Part shown: positions 20,745-29,058 of the stretch, one piece after another
Numbering within the stretch: the first letter of the stretch is position 1
How the letters are laid out: every line of letters starts with the position of its first letter
Assembly: GCA_025062375.1 (NCBI GenBank)
Contig: JANXAG010000007.1
Coordinates: 1-64,000 of the forward strand
Direction: 5' to 3'
Length of the DNA: 64,000 bases
Source of the DNA: Anaerolineae bacterium
GTDB taxonomy: Bacteria > Chloroflexota > Anaerolineae > SpSt-600
Notes under the pieces: generated by a model
Told to the model about the DNA's origin: nothing
Seen by the model: only the letters and a program-made list of their open reading frames with translations
Database searches by the model: none
Translations under genes and position numbers: made by a program

Positions 20745-21023
20745 TTAAGCGGCCGCTTTGGAAAGGTAAGAGTTGAAGAGTTTCATCAGGCGAGATTTCC
20801 GGCGCGCTGCATTGTTTTTGTGGATGATTCCTTTTTCGGCTGCTTTGTCCAGGGCACTTATAGCAAGGCGCAGAACCTCTTTTGCCTCTTCAATTTTTCC
20901 TTCAGCCAGGAGTTTTCGCGTTTTTTTAATGAACGTACGGGCCCTGGAACGGTAATACATGTTTAGCAGACGTCTTTTTCGAGCCTTCCTGAGTTCTTTC
21001 TCAGCTGACCTGGTATTGGGCAA
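20745..21023 (-). CDS. rpsT: 30S ribosomal protein S20
   Basis: 92 residues, basic and all-helical, typical S20. It starts [16 protein letters not shown], and a conserved later part reads [17 protein letters not shown] place the start at the TTG at 21023: GAGGAGG precedes it by six bases and the protein then begins exactly where S20 should. An in-frame upstream start at 21080 would add 19 residues not found in S20 and would remove this site. A TTG start for S20 is also known in E. coli, where it takes part in autoregulation. Confidence 0.93.
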   Translation of the reverse strand: MPNTRSAEKELRKARKRRLLNMYYRSRARTFIKKTRKLLAEGKIEEAKEVLRLAISALDKAAEKGIIHKNNAARRKSRLMKLFNSYLSKAAA

Positions 21024-21050
21024 AGCACACCTCCTCAAAGGTTTTTTTAT

Positions 21051-21080
21051 ATAATACCTTATCCTGCCAATTTTGTCCAA
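21051..21080 (-). promoter_or_regulatory. rpsT: promoter of rpsT
   Basis: On the minus strand TTGGAC (21080-21075), 18 bases, TATTAT (21056-21051), 27 bases before the TTG start. Confidence 0.55.
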
Positions 21081-21236
21081 TTACGGTTCCAGCGGGGGAT
21101 TCACAAGGCTTTTAATGCTTTTTGTTCGCCGCCATTTTGACGGAATGTAATTATATCTAACCCGGTCTGGGAAGGAGCCAGGCCTGTCCTTATTATCTCT
21201 AACGATGGTGTTCAGTAAGAGGATGCGGAGCTGGTC

Positions 21237-21800
21237 TTAATGTTCCCCAGCAACTGGCCAGCGGTAGCGGTCACCAGGGTTCACTATCAACTCACCGCTG
21301 ACTGAACCCCAGGGTGGGGGAGCATCTATGGTATAGGTGTAACGGCCAGGGTCAAGACAGTAGATGAACTCGCCTCCGGCTTGAATTTTAATGGTTTCGT
21401 TCCAATGATTCCCTATTCTGGTGAAAGTAAAGCTCAATTCCACTCCCATGAAGTTCTGAATCAGGTAGCAGCCTTTGTCAGGAGCGAGCTGCCTAACGGG
21501 GGTGGGAGATGGCGTAGGTGAAGGTTTAAGAACTCGTGTGGGAGTGAAAGTAGGCGTAGGTTTTGGAGTAGGAGTAAAAGTAGGGGTTGGTGAAGGCGTT
21601 GGAGTGGGTGTTGGGCTTGGCGTAGGTGTAAAGGTAGGCGTCGTTGTGGGTGTGAGCGTCGGTGTTGGTGTTAAAGTGGGTGTTGACGTGGCCGTAGGTG
21701 TTGGCACTAAAGGCAGTCCAGGCAGGTAGCGACATCCTGCGAGGGTTAGAAATACCAGCATAACGACGGTAGTGAAAATTAAAAATTTTGCCCTTTGCAT
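21237..21800 (-). CDS. lipoprotein with Pro-Thr spacer and C-terminal beta domain
   Basis: 187 residues from the ATG at 21800, chosen for GGAGGT four bases upstream. A lipoprotein signal (LTLAGC near 22) is followed by about 75 residues of alternating P, T and S with a near-perfect TP/TPTP rhythm, which is a cell-wall or surface spacer. The C-terminal 75 residues are a compact domain with two Cys (KGCYLIQN and IYCLDPGRY), which could form a disulphide. The domain is not recognised. The Pro-Thr spacer is encoded by short repeats and may vary in length between strains. Confidence 0.75.
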   Translation of the reverse strand: MQRAKFLIFTTVVMLVFLTLAGCRYLPGLPLVPTPTATSTPTLTPTPTLTPTTTPTFTPTPSPTPTPTPSPTPTFTPTPKPTPTFTPTRVLKPSPTPSPTPVRQLAPDKGCYLIQNFMGVELSFTFTRIGNHWNETIKIQAGGEFIYCLDPGRYTYTIDAPPPWGSVSGELIVNPGDRYRWPVAGEH

Positions 21801-21892
21801 TTTGACCTCCTTTCCGACAGGCAGGCACAATGCCTCAGGCCTTGCTTAGGTTTTAAAATCACCGCCGGAAAGACACCGGCTGGCTGTTTACA

Positions 21893-23086
21893 TTATGGCG
21901 AACACCAAACCAGGTCTGTTTCATCAAAAGAGTCATGGGTTATTCTCCAGAATTTCCCGGTGCTCAGGGATAACAGGTAAATTTCCCGAGCAGAAAAACC
22001 TCTTCCCTCCCCAGCATAAGCGGTGAAGGCCAGCAATCTCCCATCTGGCGAAAAGACGGGTTTCTCTGCCCCGCCGGGAACCTGAGCGATCTTTTCAAGG
22101 CCACTGCCATCAGGGTTCATAAGGTAAAGTTGATGTGACCCCTCTCTGGATGAGACGAAAGCTAATTTTTGGCCATCGGGGGACCATGCTGGATGCCAGT
22201 CATAGGCCGGGTGATCTGTGAGGCGCAAGAGACCAGTCCCATCCTTCTGGATTACGAAGACATCCCAGTTTCCATCTTTGAGGGCAGCAAAAGCTATTTT
22301 CTCCCCATCGGGGGACCAGGAAGGTTGTCCAGCAAAGGTATTGCCCGAGGTGAGTTGACGGATTGTCCTTTCCTGCAAGTTATAGATGAAAAGTTCCTGG
22401 GCTTGAGCAAAGCTTGCCCTGAAAACTATGTGGTGGCCTTGGGGGTCAAAAGATGGTTCCCTACCCTGCGTGAGGAATTTAAAGCCCTGGCGATCCTTTA
22501 GCCAGATACCTTCCCCTTTTACGAAAGCCATAGCTCCCCCAGGAGCCAGAGAGAGTTCCCGCTCATCGGCGGGAGAGCTTAAGAGGAGCTCAAGCTCAGC
22601 GCCATCGGCTCTCATCCTGTAAAGGTCGTAGTTGCCTCCTGAATCGGAGGCAAAACAGAGGTATAAAGGGGGAATAACTTCAACGATTAACGGAGGCGTT
22701 TTAACTGTCTCACCTTCTGTTCCGGTAAGAAAAGCTTCAATGGTGTAAGTGCCAGGGGATGGAACTTCCCACAGAAAGGTTACAAGCCAGCGGCTGGGAT
22801 AGCGTGCCATGGATTTAGGCAAAGGCAGGATTTTGCGCCCGTTAACCCACAATTCCGCTCCCGTGAGCTCTACAGGGGGGCTTTCCACCTCCACGGTAAC
22901 AATCTGACCCGGGAAGATTATCGTCCCATCCCCCGGGGAAAGGAAACGAGCAGAAAAGGGGGAAAGCCCCCGAACTTCAGGCACTGCTTCTCTCATAGTT
23001 CTTGAAATTAAATAGATCAGCAATCCCCACTCCAGCACAACGGCGACGAAGAGGATTAATAGGAGCAAGATCCTCCTGCCTGTCAA
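21893..23086 (-). CDS. membrane-anchored TolB-like beta-propeller protein
   Basis: About 397 residues. An N-terminal signal anchor (RRILLLLILFVAVVLEWGLL) is followed by an Ig-like domain at about 45-135. A propeller of PD40/TolB repeats follows, with units such as PSWSPDGEKIAFAALKDGNWD and HPAWSPDGQKLAFVSSREGS, about five blades. Such propellers bind proteins or sugars outside the cell. The start is uncertain: the only in-frame codons near the signal are TTGs, and the one at 23086 overlaps the stop of the preceding gene as TTGA. The gene pair is therefore translationally linked. Confidence 0.75.
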   Translation of the reverse strand: MTGRRILLLLILFVAVVLEWGLLIYLISRTMREAVPEVRGLSPFSARFLSPGDGTIIFPGQIVTVEVESPPVELTGAELWVNGRKILPLPKSMARYPSRWLVTFLWEVPSPGTYTIEAFLTGTEGETVKTPPLIVEVIPPLYLCFASDSGGNYDLYRMRADGAELELLLSSPADERELSLAPGGAMAFVKGEGIWLKDRQGFKFLTQGREPSFDPQGHHIVFRASFAQAQELFIYNLQERTIRQLTSGNTFAGQPSWSPDGEKIAFAALKDGNWDVFVIQKDGTGLLRLTDHPAYDWHPAWSPDGQKLAFVSSREGSHQLYLMNPDGSGLEKIAQVPGGAEKPVFSPDGRLLAFTAYAGEGRGFSAREIYLLSLSTGKFWRITHDSFDETDLVWCSP

Positions 23087-24621
23087 GGTCTATATCCCTT
23101 GAGGCTTACTCCATCAAGATTTAAGTCCACTTCGCGCTGAGCAGTTCCCCACTTTTTCCACAGCCGGATAAAGATTGTAATGCGAGATGAAGGGGCCGTG
23201 AAGGTGATGGAATAACGGCTGAATTTCCCGGGAGAAAGCCTTGGGTAAACTTTGGGGACGGGAATATAGGTCCAGTTAGTGACGGCTCTCCAGTCGGTTC
23301 CTCCCGCCGGGTCATACCCCCACTGGATGACGTAACTATAGGGGTCTTCCGCTCCAGTTATAACCGGGTCGCCTTCAGCAGCTCGCAGGAGGGCAGCCAG
23401 GCTGAACTCGTAAATAGCTCCCGGGGTAAGGCCACCCACCACCTGATAGATGCCGGCATAGCGGTCGGGATCAGAGGCGGCACGGCAATAGGTGTGTATT
23501 TCTATGAGCTGGGAGTGGTGGCCATCCCAAACCACGGGGAACCAGGTGTCGTCATACCAGCCGTAGGAAGCATTGCCGCCGTTGTCAAACTTATGCCAGC
23601 CGAGAGCTACTCCATCAGGGCCAAAGCCCTCCTCAAAGCTTCCGTTGCGGATAAACTCATGCCATCTTCCAACGCTGACGGTGACGGAAACAGAAGATAC
23701 CTTTCCGCTGGCGTCTACGGCTTCAGCTTTGAGGACGTGAGGCCCTGGGGTTACTGGAGTCCAGAGGAACTCCCTTTCAAGAGCCAAGGGGCCAACGGCA
23801 AAGGAAACGCTGCCTACAAGGCGGGGGCCATCGTAAAGTTTCAAGGAGGTGATGCCGACGTCGTTGGAAGCCATTACTTTAACGGGCCAGGCCCTGCCAA
23901 CAGCGGGATAGGGAGGCACAGATAGAGCCACCTGCGGAGCTCTTGTATCGGCGGGGGCAGGCCCCAGGAGGCTTATCCCATCCAGGTTAACGTCCACTTC
24001 CCTGCCGGCAGTGCCCCATTTCTTCCATACCCTGATAAAAAGGGTAATCCTGGAAGATGGGGCCACAAAACTTGTGGTATACTCCAGCATTTTTCCAGGG
24101 GAGGACCTGGGATAAACCACATCCCAGGGCAATTCCACCCAGTTGGTGACAGCTCTCCAATCCGTTCCACCGGCTGGATCAAATCCCCACTGAACCCTGT
24201 AACTGTAAGGGTCCTCCAGGCCATAGATTACCGGGTCGCCGTCCTGAGCTCTTATCATACCCCTGATTTTGAGGGTGTAAGTTGCTCCCGGGACCACTGC
24301 CACTGTCTGGTAAATTCCGGCATAGCGGTCGGGGTCAGAGGCGGCACGAGAGTAAGTGTTTATCTCAATGAGCTGGGAGTGGCGACCATCCCAGACCACA
24401 GGGGGCCAGGTATCATCGTACCAGCCGTAAGTGGCGTTGCCCCCGTTATCAAACCTGTACCAGCCCAAGCCTACACCATCGGGGCCAAAGCCCTCCTCAA
24501 AGTTCCCATTGGTTATTCTTTCAGACACGGAGGAAGCAAAGGGCAGCTTGGGGAAGGTAAGGAAAGCAGCCAGACCCAGGAGGACTGAGGCGGAGAGCAG
24601 CAAAAGTGCTTTGCTTTTCAT
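23083..24621 (-). CDS. secreted protein with two copies of a ligand-binding-like module around an Ig-like domain
   Basis: 512 residues with a signal peptide (LLLSASVLLGLAAFLTF). A module of about 180 residues occurs twice, at about 35-215 and 330-512. It opens FEEGFGPDGV.LGW..FDNGG, continues YGWYDDTW.PVVWDG.HSQLIEI, and ends WKKWGTA.REVD.NLDG. The pattern resembles carbohydrate-binding-type jelly rolls, but no family is certain. A middle section (about 225-325) has Ig/cadherin-like strands (VKVMASNDVGITSLKLYDG). It is probably displayed on the surface together with the propeller protein directly downstream. AGGAGG precedes the ATG. Confidence 0.75.
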   Translation of the reverse strand: MKSKALLLLSASVLLGLAAFLTFPKLPFASSVSERITNGNFEEGFGPDGVGLGWYRFDNGGNATYGWYDDTWPPVVWDGRHSQLIEINTYSRAASDPDRYAGIYQTVAVVPGATYTLKIRGMIRAQDGDPVIYGLEDPYSYRVQWGFDPAGGTDWRAVTNWVELPWDVVYPRSSPGKMLEYTTSFVAPSSRITLFIRVWKKWGTAGREVDVNLDGISLLGPAPADTRAPQVALSVPPYPAVGRAWPVKVMASNDVGITSLKLYDGPRLVGSVSFAVGPLALEREFLWTPVTPGPHVLKAEAVDASGKVSSVSVTVSVGRWHEFIRNGSFEEGFGPDGVALGWHKFDNGGNASYGWYDDTWFPVVWDGHHSQLIEIHTYCRAASDPDRYAGIYQVVGGLTPGAIYEFSLAALLRAAEGDPVITGAEDPYSYVIQWGYDPAGGTDWRAVTNWTYIPVPKVYPRLSPGKFSRYSITFTAPSSRITIFIRLWKKWGTAQREVDLNLDGVSLKGYRP

Positions 24622-24741
24622 TTAAGCGCCTCCTTTTGCGCCTTCTAAAGCCGGTAAATGACCTTTAAAGTTTGTCTTTGCGTGGCTTTTAAATTCTGAA
24701 GTTTAAGAGGAGAAACCACGCAAGAGTGGTGAATCAAATTC

Positions 24742-24770
24742 ATTATAGCACATTAAACCCCACCCCGCAA
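24742..24770 (-). promoter_or_regulatory. promoter of the duplicated-module gene
   Basis: On the minus strand TTGCGG (24770-24765), 17 bases, TATAAT (24747-24742). The leader is about 115 bases long and holds the inverted repeat 24678-24723, a possible operator or mRNA hairpin. Confidence 0.6.
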
Positions 24771-24847
24771 TTGGGCGATGGGTCCTTAAGGTAATAACGG
24801 GTGTGCCGGTTGCTCCGCCGTCTTTCGACCAAGAAGGTTGGAAATTT

Positions 24848-24876
24848 TTGACAAAAGAAAAGCTCGTTGGTAAAAT
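24848..24876 (+). promoter_or_regulatory. proS: promoter of proS
   Basis: TTGACA (24848-24853), 17 bases, TAAAAT (24871-24876). Start of transcription is expected near 24883, giving a leader of about 180 bases. Confidence 0.75.
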
Positions 24877-24882
24877 TTAAAT

Positions 24883-25038
24883 TGACGGGAGGGGGAACGA
24901 TGAGCCGGAATGTCCCGTTGCCGTGCCCGATACCACGCCTTTATCCAGACCTCAGGTCTGGGTATGCCGGAGTGTTATTAGACTGAGGTGTGGCACGTCA
25001 GGGCCGGTCCCCAGACCTAAGGGGGGCCGGCCCTTTTT
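24883..25038 (+). promoter_or_regulatory. proS: structured proS leader ending in an intrinsic terminator (attenuator; possible T-box)
   Basis: A first helix pairs ACGGGA (24885-24890) with TCCCGT (24913-24918) around AACGATGAG. A second pairs CGTG (24922-24925) and CCACGCC (24933-24939) with GGTGTGG (24987-24993) and CACG (24994-24997). Inside it is a hairpin, CCAGACC with GGTCTGG (24945-24961). A terminator follows, GGGCCGG-T-CCCC (25001-25012) with GGGG-GG-CCGGCCC (25021-25033), then five T. CCAGACCT recurs at 25011-25018 inside the terminator, so GGTCTGG could pair there instead. Position and GATGAG suggest a T-box, but the UGGN box is not a clean match. Confidence 0.55.
25001..25038 (+). 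terminator. proS: intrinsic terminator in the proS leader
   Basis: GC stem of about 12 pairs with an eight-base loop followed by TTTTT at 25034-25038, only 25 bases before the proS start. Full transcription of proS requires it to be bypassed. Confidence 0.75.
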
Positions 25039-25062
25039 AAATCTCACGGGGAGGGAAAAAGG

Positions 25063-26490
25063 ATGAGGGAAAAACTTATTTCTCCTGCTGAGGATTTTTC
25101 CGAATGGTATGTTCAAGTTATCCAGAGGGCTGAGCTTGCCGATTATTCCCCGGTCAGAGGCTGCATGGTTATAAAACCCTACGGCTATGCCCTCTGGGAA
25201 AACATCCAGCAGAGCCTTGACCGTCGTTTTAAGGAGACAGGCCATCAGAATGCGTATTTCCCCCTCTTCATCCCCTACAGCTTTATTCAGAAAGAGAGCA
25301 AGCACATAGAAGGGTTTGCCCCTCAGCTTGCCATAGTCACCCATGGGGGAGGGAAGCAGCTGGAAGAGCCCCTGGTAGTCCGGCCCACCTCTGAAACCAT
25401 TATAGGCTACATGTATTCTCAGTGGATACGCTCTTATCGGGACTTGCCCGTCCTTATAAACCAGTGGTGCAATGTGGTTCGTTGGGAGCTCCGAACCCGT
25501 CCTTTCCTCCGCACGATGGAATTTCTCTGGCAGGAAGGCCACACTGCCCATGCTACCTACGAGGAAGCGGAAGAGGAAACCTTGAGGATGTTGAACATTT
25601 ACCGGGATTTTGCCGAGAACGACGCCGCAATTCCTGTGATCCTTGGCCGAAAGAGCGAATCGGAAAAATTCGCCGGAGCCCTCCACACTTACACTATGGA
25701 GGCCATGATGGGCAACAAGTGGGCTCTGCAGGCTGCCACTTCCCACAACCTCGGCCAGAACTTTGCCAAAGCTTTTGAAATCCGCTATCTGGACCGCAAC
25801 AATCAGCTTCAGTACTGCTGGACAACAAGCTGGGGCCTGAGCACCCGTTTTATCGGAGCTATTGTGATGGTTCACGGGGATGAGAAGGGCCTCAAGCTTC
25901 CTCCCAAGCTTGCCCCCATCCAGGTGATAATCGTGCCCATCTGGAAGAGCGATGAGGAGAAGGAAAAAGTTCTAGCCCGAATCGCAGAGCTTAAGCCTCA
26001 GCTCAGAGATTTTCGGATAAAAGTTGATGACCGGGAGGAATATACACCGGGGTGGAAATTTAACGAATGGGAGTTGAGGGGGGTACCCCTGCGGATTGAG
26101 ATAGGGCCTCGCGATGTGGAGGCGGGGCAGGTGGTCTTTGCCCGCAGGGATACCGGTGAAAAGTGGGAAGTGTCCACCGATGACCTCGGGAGTAAGGTGG
26201 GGAAGGTTCTGGAGGAAATTCATTTCAACCTTTTCCAGTTGGCTAAAAAATTCCGGGATGAAAACACCTTCCGGCTGAACGATTACGGAGAATTTAAACG
26301 CATTATAGAAAGCGATGGTGGGTTCATCATTGCTCCATGGTGCGAGGCGCCCGAGTGCGAGGAAGCAATTAAGGACGAAACAAAAGCCACCATACGGTGC
26401 ATACCCTTTGAACAGGATGGGCAGCTGGACCGCTGTGTATACTGCGGGAAGGAGACGACCCTCAAGGCCCTCTTTGCCAGGGCTTTCTAA
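25063..26490 (+). CDS. proS: prolyl-tRNA synthetase, archaeal/eukaryotic type (ProS type 3)
   Basis: 475 residues. Class II synthetase motifs are clear: motif 2 with [20 protein letters not shown] near 142-161 and motif 3 with [16 protein letters not shown] near 258-273, ahead of the anticodon-binding domain. It lacks the YbaK-like editing insertion of the standard bacterial enzyme. It has the extra C-terminal domain with Cys pairs (CEAPEC, CVYCG), as in archaeal-type ProRS. This type is found in Thermus, Chloroflexota and others. It charges tRNA-Pro such as the one at 45837. The start follows GGGGAGGGAAAAAGG. Confidence 0.93.
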   Translation: MREKLISPAEDFSEWYVQVIQRAELADYSPVRGCMVIKPYGYALWENIQQSLDRRFKETGHQNAYFPLFIPYSFIQKESKHIEGFAPQLAIVTHGGGKQLEEPLVVRPTSETIIGYMYSQWIRSYRDLPVLINQWCNVVRWELRTRPFLRTMEFLWQEGHTAHATYEEAEEETLRMLNIYRDFAENDAAIPVILGRKSESEKFAGALHTYTMEAMMGNKWALQAATSHNLGQNFAKAFEIRYLDRNNQLQYCWTTSWGLSTRFIGAIVMVHGDEKGLKLPPKLAPIQVIIVPIWKSDEEKEKVLARIAELKPQLRDFRIKVDDREEYTPGWKFNEWELRGVPLRIEIGPRDVEAGQVVFARRDTGEKWEVSTDDLGSKVGKVLEEIHFNLFQLAKKFRDENTFRLNDYGEFKRIIESDGGFIIAPWCEAPECEEAIKDETKATIRCIPFEQDGQLDRCVYCGKETTLKALFARAF

Positions 26491-27215
26491 AGCCTGGGGG
26501 CAAGGCGAGCTTTTACCAGAAGAGCACGGTCTTTGAGGATCTGGTCAACGGGGCCCACTGTCAAGACCTTGCCCGCGTTCAGGATCACAACTTTATTACA
26601 CGTTCTCTCTACAAAATCAAGGTCGTGGGAGGCGATGACTTTGGTGTGAGGCAGGGAACGCAAAAGTTCCATGAGCTCCCACCTCCCCACCGGATCTAAA
26701 TTGGCGGTGGGTTCATCCAGGACCAAGATCTCGGGAGCCATGGCCAGAACAGTGGCTATGGCTACTTTCTTTTTCTCCCCAAGGCTCAAATGGTGAGGAG
26801 AGCGGCTTTCGTAACCGGTCATTCCTACAGCTTCCAGAGCTTTCTTCACCCTCTCCGCCACTTCTTCCGGAGAAAGCCCCAGGTTCAAAGGCCCGAAGGC
26901 CACATCTTCAAAAACGGTGGGGGAGAAAAGCTGGTCGTTGGGGTCCTGAAAGACAAGGCCTACAAGCCGGCGGATCTGCCTGAGGGTTTCCTTCCGCACA
27001 GGTATGCCTTTCACCCACACGGGATCGGAACCGTTGGAAGAGTAGCCTGTGAGAATGCCGTTCAGATGCAAAAGCAGGGTGGATTTTCCCGCCCCGTTCG
27101 GCCCTACTACACCCACACTTTCCCCTTCATCAACTTCAAAGCTTACCCCTTTTAGAGCTTCAATGCCCTCTGGATACCGGTAATGCAAATCTCTGATCTC
27201 CAAAACTCTGGCCAT
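26487..27215 (-). CDS. cbiO: Co/Ni ECF transporter ATP-binding protein
   Basis: 242 residues. Walker [17 protein letters not shown] near 37-52, the Q-loop segment [20 protein letters not shown] typical of ECF ATPases, signature [16 protein letters not shown], Walker [13 protein letters not shown] and switch His in IASHDLDF. It energises CbiM/CbiQ. Only one ATPase gene is present, so it should work as a homodimer. It ends four bases into the convergent proS end. Confidence 0.92.
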   Translation of the reverse strand: MARVLEIRDLHYRYPEGIEALKGVSFEVDEGESVGVVGPNGAGKSTLLLHLNGILTGYSSNGSDPVWVKGIPVRKETLRQIRRLVGLVFQDPNDQLFSPTVFEDVAFGPLNLGLSPEEVAERVKKALEAVGMTGYESRSPHHLSLGEKKKVAIATVLAMAPEILVLDEPTANLDPVGRWELMELLRSLPHTKVIASHDLDFVERTCNKVVILNAGKVLTVGPVDQILKDRALLVKARLAPRL

Positions 27216-27218
27216 TCT

Positions 27219-27947
27219 CTATCCTCCAAAAGCCGTCAGAATCCAGATAAACCCGAGGCAAGCGGCAGAAACTGAGCTGAAAACTAAATCTCTGAAAGAA
27301 AATTTAAGGGGATTTAGAGTCCTGACCTCTCCCTCAAAGCCCCTGGCCAGCATCGCCTGATATACCCTTTCAGCTCTTTCGTAGCTTCTTATGAAAAGGA
27401 CTCCTGCAACCCGGGCCATAGCTCTGAAAGAAGCCCACCAATTGTTACCAGCCCTCCTTGAGGCCCAGGCTCTTTCCATCCGCATGGCTTCATCCACCAC
27501 TACGAAAACGTAACGATACATGAAGGAAAGAATTTGCACAAGGGTGGAAGGGACCTTGAGCTTCTCCATGCCCTTAAGGAGAAGAGGGAAAGGGGTAGTG
27601 GCCGAAAGGAGCACCAGAATGAGGGCCGAAAGCCAGGCCTTGAACCCGATCGCCGCTCCGGCTATGAATCCCTCTTTCCCCTGCGGGATGACCCGGAAAA
27701 GAGTGACCAGAAAAACGAAAGGCACTATGATGGCAGAGCGGGTAAGGATGTAAATGAAAGGAATACGGCTCAGGAACGCAGCCACCAGGATAAGCCCAAA
27801 GGTGGCCCCGAAAGCAGGCCACGCCTTTTCCGGCGCCCCTACTATGGACAGAATGAAAGCCAGCCCCAGGACCAACTTGGTCCTGGGGTCCAGCCTGTGG
27901 ATTACGCTATCAAGGTCGCTGTATTTATCAATGAAACCGTGCTTCAT
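27219..27947 (-). CDS. cbiQ: Co/Ni ECF transporter transmembrane T component
   Basis: 242 residues with about five or six hydrophobic segments. The CbiQ opening is HRLDPRTKLVLGLAFIL. The two Ala-Arg coupling motifs that contact the ATPase appear as MRMERAWASRRAG near 155-167 and YQAMLARGFEG near 206-216. It begins four bases into the end of the preceding small gene (ATGA) and is followed three bases later by cbiO. Confidence 0.9.
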   Translation of the reverse strand: MKHGFIDKYSDLDSVIHRLDPRTKLVLGLAFILSIVGAPEKAWPAFGATFGLILVAAFLSRIPFIYILTRSAIIVPFVFLVTLFRVIPQGKEGFIAGAAIGFKAWLSALILVLLSATTPFPLLLKGMEKLKVPSTLVQILSFMYRYVFVVVDEAMRMERAWASRRAGNNWWASFRAMARVAGVLFIRSYERAERVYQAMLARGFEGEVRTLNPLKFSFRDLVFSSVSAACLGFIWILTAFGG

Positions 27948-28222
27948 GCTCTTTGCTTCATAATTCTGGCAAGGCCATAACTAAGGCCCAGGGTTATAGC
28001 AGTGCCGATGATTCCCGCGAGGATAGTTGCCAGGGCCTCATGCCCGATCCCTGGGAAAACGTAATCAGGAATTACTTTAAATAAAGGCTCCCTAGCTTTT
28101 TCCATAAAGCCCAGATCTTCAGCAACCCTTTCAAGGCCATCGGGCCAGGGCGAAGCCAGAGGGGAAAGAACGGTCAGAGCGAAGGCGATGACGATTCCCC
28201 ATATCCACCATTTCTCTTTCAT
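27944..28222 (-). CDS. PDGLE-domain small component of the Co/Ni transporter (CbiN-like)
   Basis: 92 residues with two hydrophobic segments (about 5-25 and 62-82). Between them is the signature SPWPDGLERVAEDLGF, which defines the PDGLE family. These proteins replace CbiN/NikN and assist metal uptake by CbiM. It is placed exactly as expected, between cbiM and cbiQ, with GGAGGGG before the ATG. Confidence 0.88.
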   Translation of the reverse strand: MKEKWWIWGIVIAFALTVLSPLASPWPDGLERVAEDLGFMEKAREPLFKVIPDYVFPGIGHEALATILAGIIGTAITLGLSYGLARIMKQRA

Positions 28223-28234
28223 GGTTGCCCCTCC

Positions 28235-28873
28235 TTAGATTTTCTCCAGGGCCAGCAAATCAGGCCTTGTGGCTTTAACAAAACCGAGGATGAGGGCTGT
28301 TATCAGCCCCTCACCTACACCGATGAGGGCATGAATGCCGGCCATAGCGGGGAGAGCCACCACTAGTGGAGAAGTTCCAGATATGGCCAGCTCAAGGGCG
28401 CAAGCCACTGCTGCCGCAAAAATTGAAACCCATCCGGCAACGAAACCTCCTACCGCCTCGGCAAATCCTCTGCCCTTGAGAAGTTTCAAGGTTAGTCTGT
28501 AAACGAAGTAGCCCAGGAAAACGGCGATTATCCCCATATTCAGGATGTTTGCTCCGAGGGCAGTTATTCCTCCATCCTGGAAAATCAGGGTCTGAACTAT
28601 GAGCACACAAGCCATTACCAGCAGGCCAGTCCAGGGGCCCAGGAGGATAGCAGCCAGCGCTCCTCCCACGAGGTGTCCGGAGGTTCCACCGGCTACGGGG
28701 AAATTGAGCATCTGAGCGGCAAAGATAAAAGCGGCCATCACCCCTACCATGGGCACCTGCTTTTCCCCAAGCTTCCCGGCAAGGCGCCGTAAGCTATAAG
28801 CCACTCCTCCAGCCGAAACTACATAAGTTCCAGCGGCAGTGGCAACGTTTAAAAATCCATCCGGAATATGCAT
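28235..28873 (-). CDS. cbiM: Co/Ni ECF transporter substrate-specific component
   Basis: 212 residues with about six hydrophobic segments. The N-terminus MHIPDGFLN is intact; in CbiM/NikM the amino group and His2 bind the metal, so the protein must start exactly at this ATG. A second metal-site region, [15 protein letters not shown], lies near 57-71. Cobalt versus nickel cannot be settled from sequence. cobO at 55691 shows corrinoid metabolism in the genome, which makes cobalt reasonable. The start follows GGAGGGAGGTGAG. Confidence 0.92.
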   Translation of the reverse strand: MHIPDGFLNVATAAGTYVVSAGGVAYSLRRLAGKLGEKQVPMVGVMAAFIFAAQMLNFPVAGGTSGHLVGGALAAILLGPWTGLLVMACVLIVQTLIFQDGGITALGANILNMGIIAVFLGYFVYRLTLKLLKGRGFAEAVGGFVAGWVSIFAAAVACALELAISGTSPLVVALPAMAGIHALIGVGEGLITALILGFVKATRPDLLALEKI

Positions 28874-28895
28874 AACTCACCTCCCTCCGGGAAAG

Positions 28896-28949
28896 AAAAA
28901 AACCACAAAGGTTGCCAGCTTTCAAGCCGGCCTTCTAACCTTCGTGGTT
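28896..28949 (-). terminator. large terminator hairpin in the cbiM leader (also 3' of clpB)
   Basis: Minus strand: AACCACGAAGGTT (28949-28937) pairs with AACCTTTGTGGTT (28913-28901), with an inner 7-base helix GCCGGCT/AGCTGGC around TGAA. T residues follow. It lies between a consensus promoter and cbiM, so it can attenuate the transporter operon and also end clpB mRNA. Confidence 0.75.
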
Positions 28950-29004
28950 CTCTCCCGATTTAAATTTGGGCTTTAAAATCCCCTTCAGGGGCGAGCTTGC
29001 CTTA

Positions 29005-29032
29005 ATTATATCCTGCGAAATTGATTTGTCAA
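29005..29032 (-). promoter_or_regulatory. cbiM: promoter of the cbiM operon
   Basis: On the minus strand TTGACA (29032-29027), 16 bases, TATAAT (29010-29005), both perfect hexamers. It lies just after the clpB stop. The leader to cbiM is about 125 bases and contains the terminator 28896-28949. Confidence 0.75.
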
Positions 29033-29058
29033 ACTGACCTTGCCTTGAAGGAAAGCGT

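Larger units (their letters stand above)
24622..25062. other. 441-base divergent regulatory region, no gene
   Basis: It contains back-to-back promoters (24742-24770 minus, 24848-24876 plus) and the long proS leader. The minus leader also holds an 8-base inverted repeat, TTGCGTGG (24678-24685) with CCACGCAA (24716-24723), separated by 30 bases. No coding sequence is supported. Confidence 0.7.

Noticed and set aside
21490-21715. Possible CRISPR-like or satellite repeat
   Set aside because: The periodic sequence encodes a Pro-Thr protein spacer in frame; there are no spacers or conserved direct repeats.
21475-21729. Plus-strand frame giving a Gly-Val repeat peptide
   Set aside because: It is the antisense of the Pro-Thr spacer of the minus lipoprotein gene.
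24883-25038. A firm T-box call for the proS leader
   Set aside because: The 14-base T-box core is only partly matched and the bulge base disagrees with the tRNA-Pro end; kept as a candidate only.
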